A stretch of 64,000 nt of DNA, taken from assembly GCF_040712315.1 (NCBI RefSeq), contig NC_134014.1, positions 43,327,634 through 43,391,633 of the forward strand, written 5' to 3'. Within the stretch, counting starts at the first letter, position 1, and every line of letters starts with the position of its first letter. The position numbers and the translations under genes are program-made. This document shows, in pieces, positions 24,358 through 36,281 of this stretch. Under the pieces are notes generated by a model. That model worked only from the letters and a program-made list of their open reading frames with translations. It did not search any database and was not told where the DNA came from. The stretch is from Castanea sativa. Its lineage: Eukaryota; Streptophyta; Magnoliopsida; Fagales; Fagaceae.

Positions 24358-24885
24358 ACTATTTCAGTTCTACATATCAATTTGGTAATAAGACATCCAA
24401 ATCTTTAAGGTTAAAATTCAATAGTATTCATACTAAACAAAAATCACGCCTTAAAAACACTATTTCAATTGTACTAATTAGTTTGGATATCAGACATCCA
24501 AACCTTTAAAATTTGGATATTTCTAAGGCAAAAATTTAAATAATATTCATTTTATGCCGAAATCGTGTCTTAAAAACATTATTTTAGTTCTAAATATCAA
24601 AGGTTTGGTATCTCTATTGCAAATATCCAAATATATTTATTTTATTATGAAATCATGTCTTAGAAATACTATTTCAGTTTATATATGAGAGGACATCAAA
24701 CATCGCCTTTAAGGCAAACGTTTTATTCATTTTATATAGAAATTGTGTATTAATTATTAAAAGCACGATTTCAATTCTACATATCGGTTTGGATATCAGA
24801 CACCCAAACTTTTAAGGTTTAAATATTTCTAAGGTAAAAATTCTTAGAATTCATGTTATACAGAAATTGTGTTTTAGAATCATTA
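24358..24885. repeat. Degenerate ~100-bp tandem repeat, five copies
   Basis: Unit starts lie at about 24358, 24459, 24578, 24668 and 24765. Each begins with 'actatttcagttctacatat' or a variant, continues with a 'gtttggatatcagacatccaaac' type near-palindrome, and ends with 'gaaatcgtgtcttaaaaac' or a variant. Unit lengths range from about 90 to 119 bases. This is an old minisatellite-like array with no coding capacity. Confidence 0.75.
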
Positions 24886-27699
24886 ATTCATTTATTCAGT
24901 TCAACAACAAAACCTAAATAGTGTACATTGTGGATGCTTAGAGGAAAATGAGGATAAAGTTAGAAGATTGTTTCATCATATCAGTATAGATTTTTCTCTT
25001 TTTGATTTCCCTTTCAAAAAACCAAGAATACCCAAAACCCAAATGTCTATTTTCGATTTCCCCATTGCATTCCCCTAAGCTATAGCTCATTTGGACCACA
25101 ATAGCCCATCTTTTGAAGAGCTTAGCAAGACCCTTAGGGGAAGGAGAGAGTGGTGTGCCTAACCGTGCTCTTCAAGAACCATTTGTTGGGAATTTGGAAG
25201 AAAGAATGATCTTGAGTTTGATATCAGTAAGTAGTTAGTCATTTGATTGACTTATTCTTGGATAATATGAAAATTGCTTACTTGGAATTGGAATAGCTAA
25301 TTGTGTAATATTTACTGTTTTATTTAGTTGTGTGGCCTTTGTGTGTATAGGAGTGTATATTTAGGTGTATGAAATAAACACTGCCTTGTTAAAACGTTGA
25401 AAATGGCTTTCCTGCTCGAGCGGGCACAAACCTTAGCATGTGTTGCAACGTTTTGCATGGAACCCATGGACCTGTTCACGTTTCAGTTAACAAATGAAGA
25501 AAAACGCAGTTACAGTGTTGAGGACACTGTTTACAGAACTGTTCACGTTTTGCTACAGTATTTTCAGTTTTCAATTTTCAGCAAAATAAACGGTATCCAA
25601 ACAGACTCTTACTCGAGCAAGATTTAATGATTCGCTCGATCAAGCTACCCAAACAAGCACATCTTCAAGCAGCTTCAGATCTTCACAAAGGTCCAAGGAT
25701 ATAGGGAAAAATTGGTGTATCTGGGATATATCTTCCCCTGTGATACATAATACCTTCTCCAAGGTAGACAACATGATTCAAGATTAGATTCTCTAGTGAA
25801 TTTAACCAATTTAAAATCCTAACATAAACAAAATCACATCAGGGCCCATATGACAACCCAAATAGCTCTCCTAACAGGAACAAGAAAGTCTTACACAAGC
25901 ACAGTACAGGATCCATTTGCTGCCAAACTTTCAGCACACTTGACCAACACATGGGCAGCCTTGTTTCTCATTATGTTAACCCACCCAAAGACAAACTTGT
26001 ACCCGGGATCCATCAAGCACGTTTGGTATATGGTAATCAGCGCATTTTGTAAGGATAATGAGATTATACTAATAAGTAGTAATTATTGTTGATTCACGGG
26101 GATGAAAAAGTGTGGTCTCAAGCAAATGAATGCCATAAACTCCATTAGAGTCACAAATCATCATTGCAAATTAGATTAAGGGTCAAATCCAGTCGGTTAA
26201 ACTGACTTGATGGGTGTTAATTAGTCCCTTCAACGAAACCTTTGGGTGCAATATTGCTAAATAATAAACTAAGCTTAATTAGGCCAATTATTGGGTGCTG
26301 CATATTGCCACCAAAGTATGGCCCATTTTCAACAGAATGGCAAAACAGTAAGGACAAGTTCAAGTTTCAACTCCCAAATATAGTCCCACCCATGAAAGTT
26401 GACAACTTGTCGTTCGTTCCTTGAAAAAGAATTGCCTTTACACGCGGCCATGGTAGAATGGTTCAGCTTCAAACCAAAGTAAGTAAACGGTGTGACATTG
26501 AAAGGATTGGTGAAAAGGAAATGTTGCTTCTACTGGATGTGATAGAATAACAATAAACTTCGTATCAGTAACACTTTTAGTGCTTTATATTTGGCATGGT
26601 GGGTCTGCAATATTCAAAGGCTTCATGACGCTTTCCCTAAAGAGTTCTGTCTGAGTCTTGTAGTTAAATTCATTCAGTATAGACAAAGCCATGCAATGCA
26701 AGTGAAGTAAAAATTCAATATAGCAGAAACTAGAAAGTCTATAGGTAGCTTATTTCAAGCTCATAACAAAGGGCAAATATAATTCACTCGTGATTCAACC
26801 TTAATATAATTTATTTTCTAACTTGTTTGGATTGTTTCTCAAAAAAAAAAAAAAAAAACTTGTTTGGATTAAAATGAAATAGTAATAAAATTGGATCGTT
26901 TAATGTTTGGCTAAAATAAAATTGTAATAGTTCTATCCAAAATATCTTAAACGAATTTATTTAATCCAAACTTTAAGGAATCCAAATGTAGTACTTGAAA
27001 AAGCTTCTGAGAGTAAATTGTGATTGGGCCAAATCACCTTAAATGTCAAAATGCAGCAATTGGAAATACTTGTGGGATAAAATTGTGATTGAGTTTGTTT
27101 GTTTACAAAATATAAAATCTTTTAATTTTTTTTTTTTGAGAAAGAAAATCTTTTAATTTGGATGGAAGTGGAACCTTAACAATTTTATTGTAAAGAAAGA
27201 AAGGATAGGTTTTGCCTTTTGGCTTATCAACAACAAGTCTAGTTACCTGGCTTTTCTCTGGTCGTTGACACGAGATAGAATAATACACCCTGTCAATTAG
27301 TTTGAGCCAAGGTTACATATAAGTCATAAATGTAGGGTGGCCTTTCATATTTCATACCCACATAAATCGCTAGTTTTTATTATTGTCGTTTTTCCAAACG
27401 ATAGAATTTATTGCAAACCCAACATGGTTTGATCCCAGCCAGTCCATCCAACTGTCATTAACGTCAAATATACAGATTGACCATCAGGATATTTTGGGAC
27501 TCGTATCCAATTGAGTTGCATGATATATTTGATGGGTTACGAATGCCCTGAGGGCATATATTAAAATTTTATTTTTTTTAAAAAAGAAAAAGTTAATAAC
27601 TTTCTCATTGATGGGTGGGATTGTTTTGAGTGGAGGCTACCCGTAGGCTCGTGATTAATTAATAACATATTTGTAAAAAAAGTTGTACTTTTTTTTTTT
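24886..27699. other. Gene-free interval with element scraps
   Basis: No host exon was recognised. The end of an hAT-like MITE ('cggtatccaaacagactctt') lies at about 25525-25612, and a probable RNase H scrap of a LINE at about 25835-26030. A stretch starting TGTTGGGAATTT (25181) and running to CTAACA (25826) has LTR-like termini but no matching target duplication. A/T runs dominate the rest. Confidence 0.45.
25835..26030 (-). pseudogene. LINE RNase H C-terminal remnant (weak)
   Basis: The minus strand reads FVFGWVNIMRNKAAHVLVKC, which resembles the C-terminal R-x-x-N-x-x-A-H-x-L-A-K helix of plant LINE RNase H domains. It is followed by a stop. Only this short block supports the call. Confidence 0.4.
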
Positions 27700-28052
27700 T
27701 TTTCTAAATAGTTTTTATAACATTTTTACAATAAATTTTATGTGGTAACTAGTAAGTTGTTATTAGTTCTAATTTAAACTTAGAGAAATGCTAATGAATA
27801 TCTTTAGGACATTGTTTAATAATTCATTTAAAGAAAGTTTTTATAGGAAAAGAAAGAAAAACAATTAATATTTTGACAGTTTTTTTCATTTTCCATAAAA
27901 GTGATGTCAAAACTTTTCTAAAATGAATTGTTAACCAATACCCTAAGGGCACTCGTTAGTATGACCCTTAAACTTATTACTGAAATTACTTTTTAACTCA
28001 CTTAATAATAATCTATCACTTAAAATTTATTGTAAAAGTGTTATAAATTTAG
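27700..28052. mobile_element. Outer MITE interrupted by a second MITE
   Basis: The left arm 'ttttacaataaattttatgt' (about 27724) is inverted in the right arm 'aaaatttattgtaaaagtgt' (about 28024). The two arms are separated by the insertion at 27783-27967. Removing that insertion would leave an element of about 160 bp. Confidence 0.6.
27783..27967. mobile_element. Mutator-like MITE with 9-bp target duplication
   Basis: The flanks are TTAAACTTA at 27774-27782 and 27968-27976. The left terminus GAGAAATGCTAATGAATATC and the right terminus, read inverted as GGGTCATACTAACGAGTGCC, are diverged inverted repeats. The inner blocks 'tttaggacattg' and 'caataccctaagg' also pair. A 9-bp duplication points to the Mutator (MULE) group. 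No transposase is present. Confidence 0.75.
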
Positions 28053-28863
28053 CATTTCTCAGTTGATAATAATCAAGAGCAATTATATTAATCAGGATTA
28101 AGTGAGTAATTAAGCTAACTCGAACAAAATAAAGTGCAAGATTAAACAAAATAGAAAACTAAAGTTCTGGAATTAAACTTACTTGCATTAACATGATATA
28201 GATACTACAATCATGCCTAATTTTATAACAAAAAAAAAAAAAAGGAGATTACAATGATAAACAAGCAAAGTTTTCGTATAAAGCTGGAGTGTCACCTCCT
28301 CTCAGATGAATTCTTTATATATAATTGTGTCTTTGCAATTTCAACCAATTGTAGTAGGACATATGTCTCTATGGTCTTCATCCGTGGAATGATTGTCAAG
28401 ATGCGTCGTTGAGTTTTACTTTATTTTTGGGGGCAATTACATAATAAAACCCAAATCCTTTTCATTTTTAAACTCTAGGTTGTTTATAATTGTTTATACC
28501 ATCAATTTTTGGCTACCAATTAATAAGTACATATTGCAAGTGTATTAGGTTATTTAATCACAAGAGAGTTTTCTCTATGTGATGTCATAGGTTGAAGATT
28601 AGATTGGATAAGTATATGTTGTGACAAATAGAGGTGTTGATACACAAACAGGTTGAAATTAATTGTATAAGTGATTATGAGAAGTTCTAATTGTAAGCTT
28701 GTAACTTGACTACTTTTTTTGGGTATAATGTAAATGTGATGGCTAATCATGAGAGTCAATTTTGTACAAGAGACTGTTTCAATTTGGTTAGGGGAACGAA
28801 ATATTTCAGTACTGGTTTATATTAGTGTACCGTTTTGAAATTACTACTATTTATTTATTTCTA

Positions 28864-28864
28864 T

Positions 28865-28890
<26 letters not shown>
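28864..28890. repeat. (CA)n microsatellite
   Basis: About 13 CA units, followed by a short TA run. Confidence 0.9.
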
Positions 28891-28897
<7 letters not shown>

Positions 28898-29525
28898 ATG
28901 ACGCATAGAAAATCAATAAGCTGAATGATCCGAGCTTCAATAAGCTAGTAATTGCTTGGAAGGCTTGAAAAGATAGAAGCACAAGATCAAAGGTGACCGG
29001 GGTGAACCGACTAAAAACCCTCTAGTGCTTAAGTTAGTTTTTCTCTCTAGAACTCAAGAATTTCAACTTTAGGAGTGTTGAAAACTTACCTTCATTTGAT
29101 GTGAATGAATCCTTATATAGTGAGTTTTTGAGTGGTTACTTGTTTAATAACTTCCTCAACATGGATGGAAGTTAGAAGATTTAGACTTAACTTCCACAAC
29201 TGCTATAGGAGTTAGAATGTTCAGTCTTATCTTCTACAACTGTCATTAGAAGTTAAGAACTTAGTAGGAAGTTAAAGCGATGAATAAGGATTTTGCTCAT
29301 ACTTCATAACAGTAGAACGTGGTTCAGATTATAAGCTTTTGGATATAAATTTATCCTGAAAATTTATAAGTGTTAGGAGGTCGTCTAGGTGCTTCTGTGC
29401 TGGACGACCTTCTTTTCTTTAGACGACCTTCTTATGCTGGATGACCTCTTTATACTGGGACATCCTTTTTGGATTTGGATGACACTATGGACGAATTGGA
29501 GATAATCCAATTTTTGGTTCACCAT

Positions 29526-29527
<2 letters not shown>

Positions 29528-29570
<43 letters not shown>
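29528..29570. repeat. (TA)n microsatellite
   Basis: About 21 uninterrupted TA units. Confidence 0.95.
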
Positions 29571-29573
<3 letters not shown>

Positions 29574-30048
29574 ACAGTATTTATTTAAGTATGAGTTTAT
29601 TAATTTTATGTTTATTAGCATAAAATTTAAAATCTACATATTTTATAAACCTACATATTAGCTTAAGTACATTAATTAATATATTACATTACATAATATT
29701 TTTTTTAATAAATTTTTTTTATTTTTTAATTTGTTTTTATTGTACCGGCCAAAAAGCCAATACCAACCCGTACAGGCCAATACAACTGAAATAGGCAAGT
29801 ACAATTTGGTATTTTTTTGATACGTTATGAAAAAGTACTGATATCGATTTAATAGTTGATATGATATATTTTCTCGGTACAACTCGTACCCGTATAATAT
29901 TCCTTGTGGCTAATTCCTCATGTGATAAATAGTATTAGAGTCAGGTAGTAACAACATGTGATTTGGTAACACTGTCGTCACATAACGTGGGCTATGGCGA
30001 GAATGTAAAAAATTTAAATGTAGAAAGATTGCCCGCCCTTGAATTTTA

Positions 30049-30188
30049 GTGCCTGTTTAGATGGAAGGGAGAAGGAGGGAGAGTGGAAGAGAGTAGAGTA
30101 GAGCTGGCTGAAAATAAGCTAATTTTGGGCCAAATTTACTCTACTCTACTTTACTCTCCCTCCTTTTCTCTTCATCCAAACGGAACAT
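30049..30188. mobile_element. Short hairpin MITE
   Basis: The left arm 'tgcctgtttagatggaaggg' with 'aggagggagagt' and 'agagtagagtag' is inverted in the right arm, 'ctactctactttactctccc' through 'catccaaacggaaca'. The whole element could fold into one long hairpin. It shares its AGAGTAGAG motif with the element at 31872. Confidence 0.7.
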
Positions 30189-30217
30189 TATAGAATGAAC
30201 AAACGTGCCTATATGTG

Positions 30218-30440
30218 GGGGTCCGTTTGGATAGAACTTATTGTTGAAAACTGAAAACTGAAAACACTGTAGTAAAATAATTTTTAAAGGGGTAAAAATC
30301 ACTGTTCATTCAAAAGTTACTGTTCATTGGCCTAAAATCATTGTTCATGGCCAATGAACAGTAACAAACACGCGTTGAAAAAAAAAAAGAAAAAAAAAAG
30401 AAGCAAAACTTGGACGTGTACGGGCTATCCAAACGCCCTC
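30218..30440. mobile_element. hAT-like MITE, complete copy
   Basis: The left terminus GGGTCCGTTTGGATAGAACT and right terminus 'ctatccaaacgccctc' are inverted repeats. The middle has the self-complementary phrases 'ttactgttcattggcc' and 'ggccaatgaacagtaac'. This is the most complete copy of the family seen at 1-252 and 24059-24240. Confidence 0.75.
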
Positions 30441-31871
30441 TAAGTCTCACGTATGGTGTGACGCTTTACCAGGCTTGCTTCTCACTTCCATTCCAAGTCC
30501 GGTGCTCTGATTTGACAAACTGAATTTTATTACACACAATACGACACATGGAATTGCTTTAACAGGGTCAAGACAATTATCATACACATGTCGTATTAAA
30601 GTGCGATAGTTACTTTTTCTATAAAATAAAATAAAAAGGTGAAATAGTTACTTTTCCAATTGTGGCTCAAAATACGAGTGCGTATGTGCTATTTTAATTG
30701 TAAAGACGATATAATACACGAGGGGCCACCTCTTAGTGCTTGCAAACTGCACATACCCATGCCAGTAGTGCCATATAAATCTGGATTAAAGATCCCAAAC
30801 CAAAGAAAAGAAAGAGTGCACCAAAAGACAGGGATAAAGAATGGGGCATATTTATTTATTTATTTATTTGTTGTAGGTAGAACTCAACAACCGAGTATAT
30901 ATATGCGAAAGAGAGGGGCCACTTGCCAACTATAATGTCATAATCATCTTTTTTACTCTCAGATTAGACAGATACCAACAGTAAGCCTAATGACTATAGG
31001 TTATACACTTATACTATCATATATTGATGGATATATGACCTTATATTAGTATTTGATTCAGATTTTTTTTGTTGAGAAGATGATTTAGATATAAACCATG
31101 CTTTAAGTGTTTCTATATGCAATGAGATTGAAAGGAAATGTCACTTATTTGGAAAAAGAAATAAGCAACAATGTCAAAACTCAAAACATCAATATTGGTA
31201 AGTGATTAATGACTTTTATTGTCCTATATGCTATTCCTACTCTGGTATCTCTCTCAAAGTGAAATACCATCCAAGGACACCTACTCCACTCCTAGAAGAA
31301 ATCAAAATGTATAGAGGACTTAAGTACATGGAATCGCTCTATTGGTGACACATGCTGCCCCTTTACTCATTGTAGTTGGCAAGACTTTTTTTTTTTTTTT
31401 TTTCATTTCTTTATTGATTTGAATTATTTTGAATGCTCCAACTGGCAACTACCACCAATGTTGCCATCCTCAATTTGCATTAGAATAATACAATGAATTT
31501 TAACTAAAATAATAATGTGATTGAAACCTTGATGTCACTAACTTAGGTTATCAATTTCCCCCATCATGCTACAATTCCATGTGTAAGAAGTTTTCCTCAA
31601 AGATATACATAATATCAAACTTTAAAAAAAAAAAAAATTACAAATAGGTAGAGGTATATTCTTAGTCATCAAATATAAATTTGTTGTTATGATGCGAATT
31701 TAAACCACAAATGGACAGCTAACAATATTTGACAAGAAAATGGAAGAAAAAGTGAAATTATAATGTCACGTGATGAATTGGTTGGTTGTACAGTTAACGT
31801 TATAAATGGACTTCTATAGAAATGGAATGATTGGAAGGAAACCAATGTGGCGTTGGCCACTGATCCTTTAT
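30441..31871. other. Gene-free AT-rich interval
   Basis: No protein-coding exon or RNA gene was recognised on either strand. Homopolymer runs occur near 31387-31404 and 31624-31636. Confidence 0.5.
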
Positions 31872-32288
31872 GGCATGTTTGGATGTTTAAAAAAGGAGGG
31901 GGAGTAGAGTAGAGGGAAGGGGAGTAATTCAATTACCTTGTTTGGGAGTTTTTTAAGGAAGGAGGGGGAGGAATTTGGAGGGGTTTGGAGGGGTTTCAAC
32001 TACCTCCAACCCCCTCATTTTTAATTCCCCCAAATTGGAGAGATTTGGAGGGAGAGTAGAGCACATAAAATTATTTATAAAGTAAATTACCTAATTTACC
32101 CTTATTATATTTATAAAATTACAATGTTAAAAACAAGGGGAAGGGCTAATTACTCCCTTCCCCCTTACTAATTATAAAAACATCCAAACAAGGTGGAGGG
32201 TAATCATTCTCCTCTACTCTCCTCCCCACTACTCCCCTCCCCTCTACTCCCCTCTACTCTCCTCCCTCTCTAAACTCCCAAACAGGCC
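31872..32288. mobile_element. MITE with GGCATGTTTGG / CCAAACAGGCC ends
   Basis: The left end GGCATGTTTGGATGTTT and right end 'aaactcccaaacaggcc' are inverted repeats. Inside, the G-rich left half ('ggagggggagtagagtagag') pairs with the C-rich right half ('ctcctctactctcctcccc'). An internal partial repeat, 'ttgtttgggagtttttta', suggests a compound structure. Confidence 0.65.
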
Positions 32289-34900
32289 ATTAGTAAATAA
32301 GTAAGTGTCTATCTTTTTTAGTGAAAGAGACAATTATTTTATGTTGGTTTTCTTTCGTACCTTTTTTCTTGTTTTTCCTTATAGATGATATTTTTAAGGA
32401 TTATATAAAAAAATAAAGGATTTTTTTTTTTGGAAATAATTCTTATGTACTTATGGAGCACTATTCTCGGAGCTCTTTCCTTTCACATTCATGGTGAGAT
32501 TTAGTTTTTAAATTTATGGCAGGATCTACTATAAATGTGAGAAGAGAGAGCACAATTTATCAATGCTCTGAGAATACCTAATAATTGTTCCATTCCGAAG
32601 ATCTATTTTCCAAATCTTTAATTACTGTCATGGTTAACGAGAAAAAAATGGTTGTAATTAATTACAAATAAACCAAACAAAAAAGGGCTTAGTTACACAT
32701 TTAATCTTTAGTCTTTTGGCTAAATATTGCAAAAAATCGAGTTTATTTGTGATATGGGTACTGTTCAAACTTATTTAAAAAAATGAGGAGATAAGCGAAT
32801 TTCGGCAATGGTGTTGCCAAAATTCTGAGAAAAAGTAGGAGAGAGGAGAGAGAAATGATGTGACAAATGTGGGAGAGAGAAAAAGGAATTTCGGTAATGA
32901 TATTGCCAAAAAAAAAAAAAACTGAATTTTGGCAATTGAATTGCTGAAATTGAAGGATTAAAAAAAAAAAAAAAAAAATTGAACTGTGGTAAGAGTAATG
33001 CTACGGCCACAAACTATTTTACCATATTTTTACAAATTGTTGTTATGACAAATTTCTTACTGGTTTTCATCAAGGCCTACCAATAACATCATTTTTTTAT
33101 TTACCAATAATTACTCATCACACCAGTAATTTATGAAAGTTTTTGTAAAAAAATTTGTATTTCTAACATTTTGCTAAAAGTGGAGGATTAAAAAAAAAAA
33201 AACTCAATTGCGGCAATTGAATTGCCGAAATTGGAGGAGTAAAAAAAAATAAAAGCTACGGCCACACTTTTGGATTTATAAAATAAAATATCAATGCTAC
33301 CCAATGAAAGTTATAAAAAAATTATATCTAATAAAAAAGTAAAGAAATTCATATAACTTGTTTTGCTTCTCTCTGTTACCTCAAAATTTATTTATTATTA
33401 AATCATCCAAAAGTGTGGCTGTAGCATTAATCTTACCACAATCTAGCTTTGTCCCATCTTTCAAAAATGATTCTCATCCTTTAAAATGTTTCGTTTTAGT
33501 CTTTGTACTTTCATGTTTGTGTCAAAAATGTATTTGCCACTAACTCTTACTTTGTTTTTATCCATCTCCAAACACATGTTAAAAAGAAGAAAACAAATTA
33601 GTTGAATAACTAGTTTTTTCCCTCCTCTGTTGTTGTCAAAATCTTTAGATTTCACGGAGCAATCTCAACTCAAAATGAAAGCAAAAGTTAGCAGCAAGAC
33701 CTTTTTGATACAAACTTAAAGTATAAGAATTAAAATTAAAAATTTCAAAAGACATGAACCATTGTGAAACATGCAGTAGAAGTTGAGGATTGAATGTGTA
33801 ATTAAATAAAAAGAATACAATAACAACTCATAATTATTAGAATTACATTGAACCAGCTATTTTTTTGATCTTTTTACTTCTATTATATTGGATATTCCAT
33901 AAAATAAATAAAACCCCTTGAACCATAAAACACACATAGTTCTTCCTTGTCACATTGTGTGGAAGGCCCAGAACTTTGTATCTTAACAAAAACTTTTTAG
34001 TGTTTCCAACGAAGACGTTCGAGGTTCAAATCTCTCTTACCCTATTGTAATTATTGGATTATCATGATGTGTGAATTTTATAATTATGTGGAATCTACAA
34101 TAATGTGATATCCATATACTGTGTGAGAGAGGTACTATATACATCGAATGCATGAAATATTTTCTTCATATGATGAGCTCAAGGTTGAAGCATATTGAGA
34201 GCTAATGCCCCCTTAAAACAAGCAAAACATAAAAGTAGATCATACCATCATATTTATGAAGACAATATGGAACATGATTTTGAATGCATTGAAATATAAC
34301 CAATGATAATCAACTGGAAAAAAGAAAAAAAGAAAACAAAATTGAACCGATCACTTTAAATCTTTTAAATTATCATCCTTGATACATACAAACTTAAAAA
34401 TATTATGTTAATTAAAAAAAACAAAAAAAAGGCAATATCACAAAACTAAATAAATATCTTGTTAGTAAGTTTTTTTTGTTGAACAATTTTTGGTAAGATT
34501 TAATATATTTATTCCATAAGGATTATTATTAATTTTCTTACAATAAAGGGGTGGAGAATTTGAATCTTATCTCTCTAAATGGAATGTCAGTGAATCACAA
34601 GATTTTTGATTAATTATACTTACTAATTACTCAATATACATTATTACTAATTTATTACATTTTTTTGATGAAATATTAAATTGTTATTATTAATTTTATT
34701 ACATTAATGAAACTAATGAACTAACAGTTAAATTTTATTAAAGCGTAAGTATCTCCACATATCAAAAAAAAAAAAAAAAAACTTTGTTAATATAAGAGAG
34801 AGTGATAGTGGGAGAATTGACAGGTGGAGAAAGACTAACGATCTTCCGGTCCGTCGTAACAAAGCGAAAGCGAAAGCAAAAGCCAAAAAAAAAAAAAAAA
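32289..34900. other. Gene-free interval with small inverted-repeat elements
   Basis: No host exon was recognised. Between 32790 and 33250 the near-palindrome 'ggcaattgaattgccgaaat' recurs in variants. A MITE sits at 33255-33425. A box B-like 'cgaggttcaaatctc' near 34019 hints at another decayed SINE. The rest is A/T-rich. Confidence 0.45.
33255..33425. mobile_element. MITE with 21-bp terminal inverted repeats
   Basis: The left terminus GCTACGGCCACACTTTTGGA and right terminus 'tccaaaagtgtggctgtagc' match over about 21 bases with one mismatch. The interior is A/T-rich and non-coding. A related GCTACGGCCACA terminus at about 33000 belongs to a second element. Confidence 0.7.
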
Positions 34901-35189
34901 AAAAAAAAAACGCAACGAATCGTGTAAAAAAAAACCTTGAACGACTACGCATGTAAAACGGTACATCTGTGTCGACAGATCCAAGCCGACACTTTTGCCA
35001 AAAACAACAAAAATAAATCAAAATAAAATAAATATCTCCGAACTCTTCCTCCGTACTTCTCTACTCCAAAAAAAAAACACACACACTCTCTCTCTCTACT
35101 CTGCTGCCACTTTTCTACTTTTCCCACTTCTTACTTTTCCTGTTTACCAAACACACTTATACCCTCTCTTCTTCTAGAAAAGCTCTCTG

Positions 35190-36281
35190 CGAGTTCTTCT
35201 CTCTCTGTTGGTGTTGCTTTGCTTCGTTCTCTCTCTCTCTGTGCCATTTCTGTGCAAGCTGGGATCGGAAGTGAGTACTGACACACGCACATTGTTGATG
35301 CTAATCATGTCTCTGCTTTCTCTCTCTTCATTGCTTTATTGAATTGCCAGTTTGTTTATTCAGGTTTCTCTTGCATTGAAGCCCTCATGCACAGTAAATA
35401 ACACCCGGTGTGGCTTCTTCATTTTCTGAGTTGAGAGACCCTTCAGATTTACTGCTCCATTGACTTTTTTAACTTGGAGGTGTTGTAAATCTAACTTTTG
35501 GTGTCTTTTTTAATTTGAAAAAAATAAATAAATTGGGAGGTAAACTAGCTAGCTATTACTGTATTTAGTTTTTGCTTCTGGGTTTTGCTTTTTTTCTTAA
35601 TTACCATTGCAATGTGAGATTCCTCAGTTTTTTTTACCTGATTGTTAGTGATAAGCTAATTGACTATACATTCATTGATGCAATATTACTTCATTTGAGT
35701 TTGTCTGTTAAATTTTGTTGAATCTTTGAGAGAGAGAGAGAGAGAGAGAGTTTCATTTGATTTCTAATTTTATTTGAAAAATTGAGTGGTAAGAAGTAAA
35801 ACAGTGTTATTCTATAAATGGGGTTAGAGTAGAAGAATAGTTATGCCCTTTTTCATAGCCGTTTGCTTCTTCTTCCTTTTTTTTTTTTTTTTCCAAATGT
35901 AGTGAGTGGTTGTTTAATTAGTGCATTGGTTATGTTCGTGAAAATTATTTCTCCCTTTCATTCTTTGACGGATATGCAATTTTCTTTTATGTTTCTTGTG
36001 TACTTGGGCAGCACCCTTTGCACTTTTTAAATAAATAAAAAATTACAAAAAGAAGATATAAAATATAAGGAGAATAACATCATGGTGGATTGTTTAATTT
36101 TCGATCAAGAAAACTTCTCTTCGTGACCGGATCTTTTTGTACAGATATATGAATTTATGCTCAGCAGTAGTAACTGATATAAAATTAGAGTTATAACTTA
36201 TAAGTTTGGTCTTCTTTTATTTTTCCATGCAGATTCCTCATATAAAGTCCCTATACTATCCTATCTGGACTTGGCAATATA
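35190..36281 (+). promoter_or_regulatory. FPP gene 5' UTR with intron, pyrimidine-rich leader
   Basis: A T/C-rich leader (35160-35250, CTCTCT runs) is followed by a good donor, GAA|GTGAGT, at 35270/35271. A matching acceptor, 'ttttccatgcag', ends at 36232, giving a 962-bp intron in the 5' UTR. The remaining leader, 36233-36281, joins the start codon at 36282. Pyrimidine patches and leader introns are common in constitutively expressed plant genes. No TATA box is obvious. The transcription start is inferred. Confidence 0.55.

Larger units (their letters stand above)
28053..30048. other. Gene-free interval with microsatellites and an LTR-like stretch
   Basis: It contains a CA/TA tract (28864-28898) and a long TA tract (29528-29570). 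A stretch of about 28900-29520 could be part of an LTR on the minus strand, with a TATATAAGG motif near 29121-29113. A triple 'ggacgaccttctt'-like repeat lies at 29379-29450. No protein-coding exon was recognised. Confidence 0.4.

Noticed and set aside
25181..25826. TGTTGGG...CTAACA segment as a solo LTR
   Set aside because: The termini look right, but the flanking five bases (ccatt and taaac) do not match, and the interior contains an hAT-like MITE end, so the limits are unsafe.
30883..30935. Possible tRNA genes and other structured RNA genes across the window
   Set aside because: Box B-like sequences near 7240, 8420, 34019 and 51310 belong to SINE-type repeats. None could be folded by eye into a full cloverleaf, and no rRNA, snRNA or CRISPR array was seen.
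32771..33010. Phe- and Ser-rich 79-codon minus-strand frame
   Set aside because: It results from A-runs and palindromic repeats and has no domain signature.
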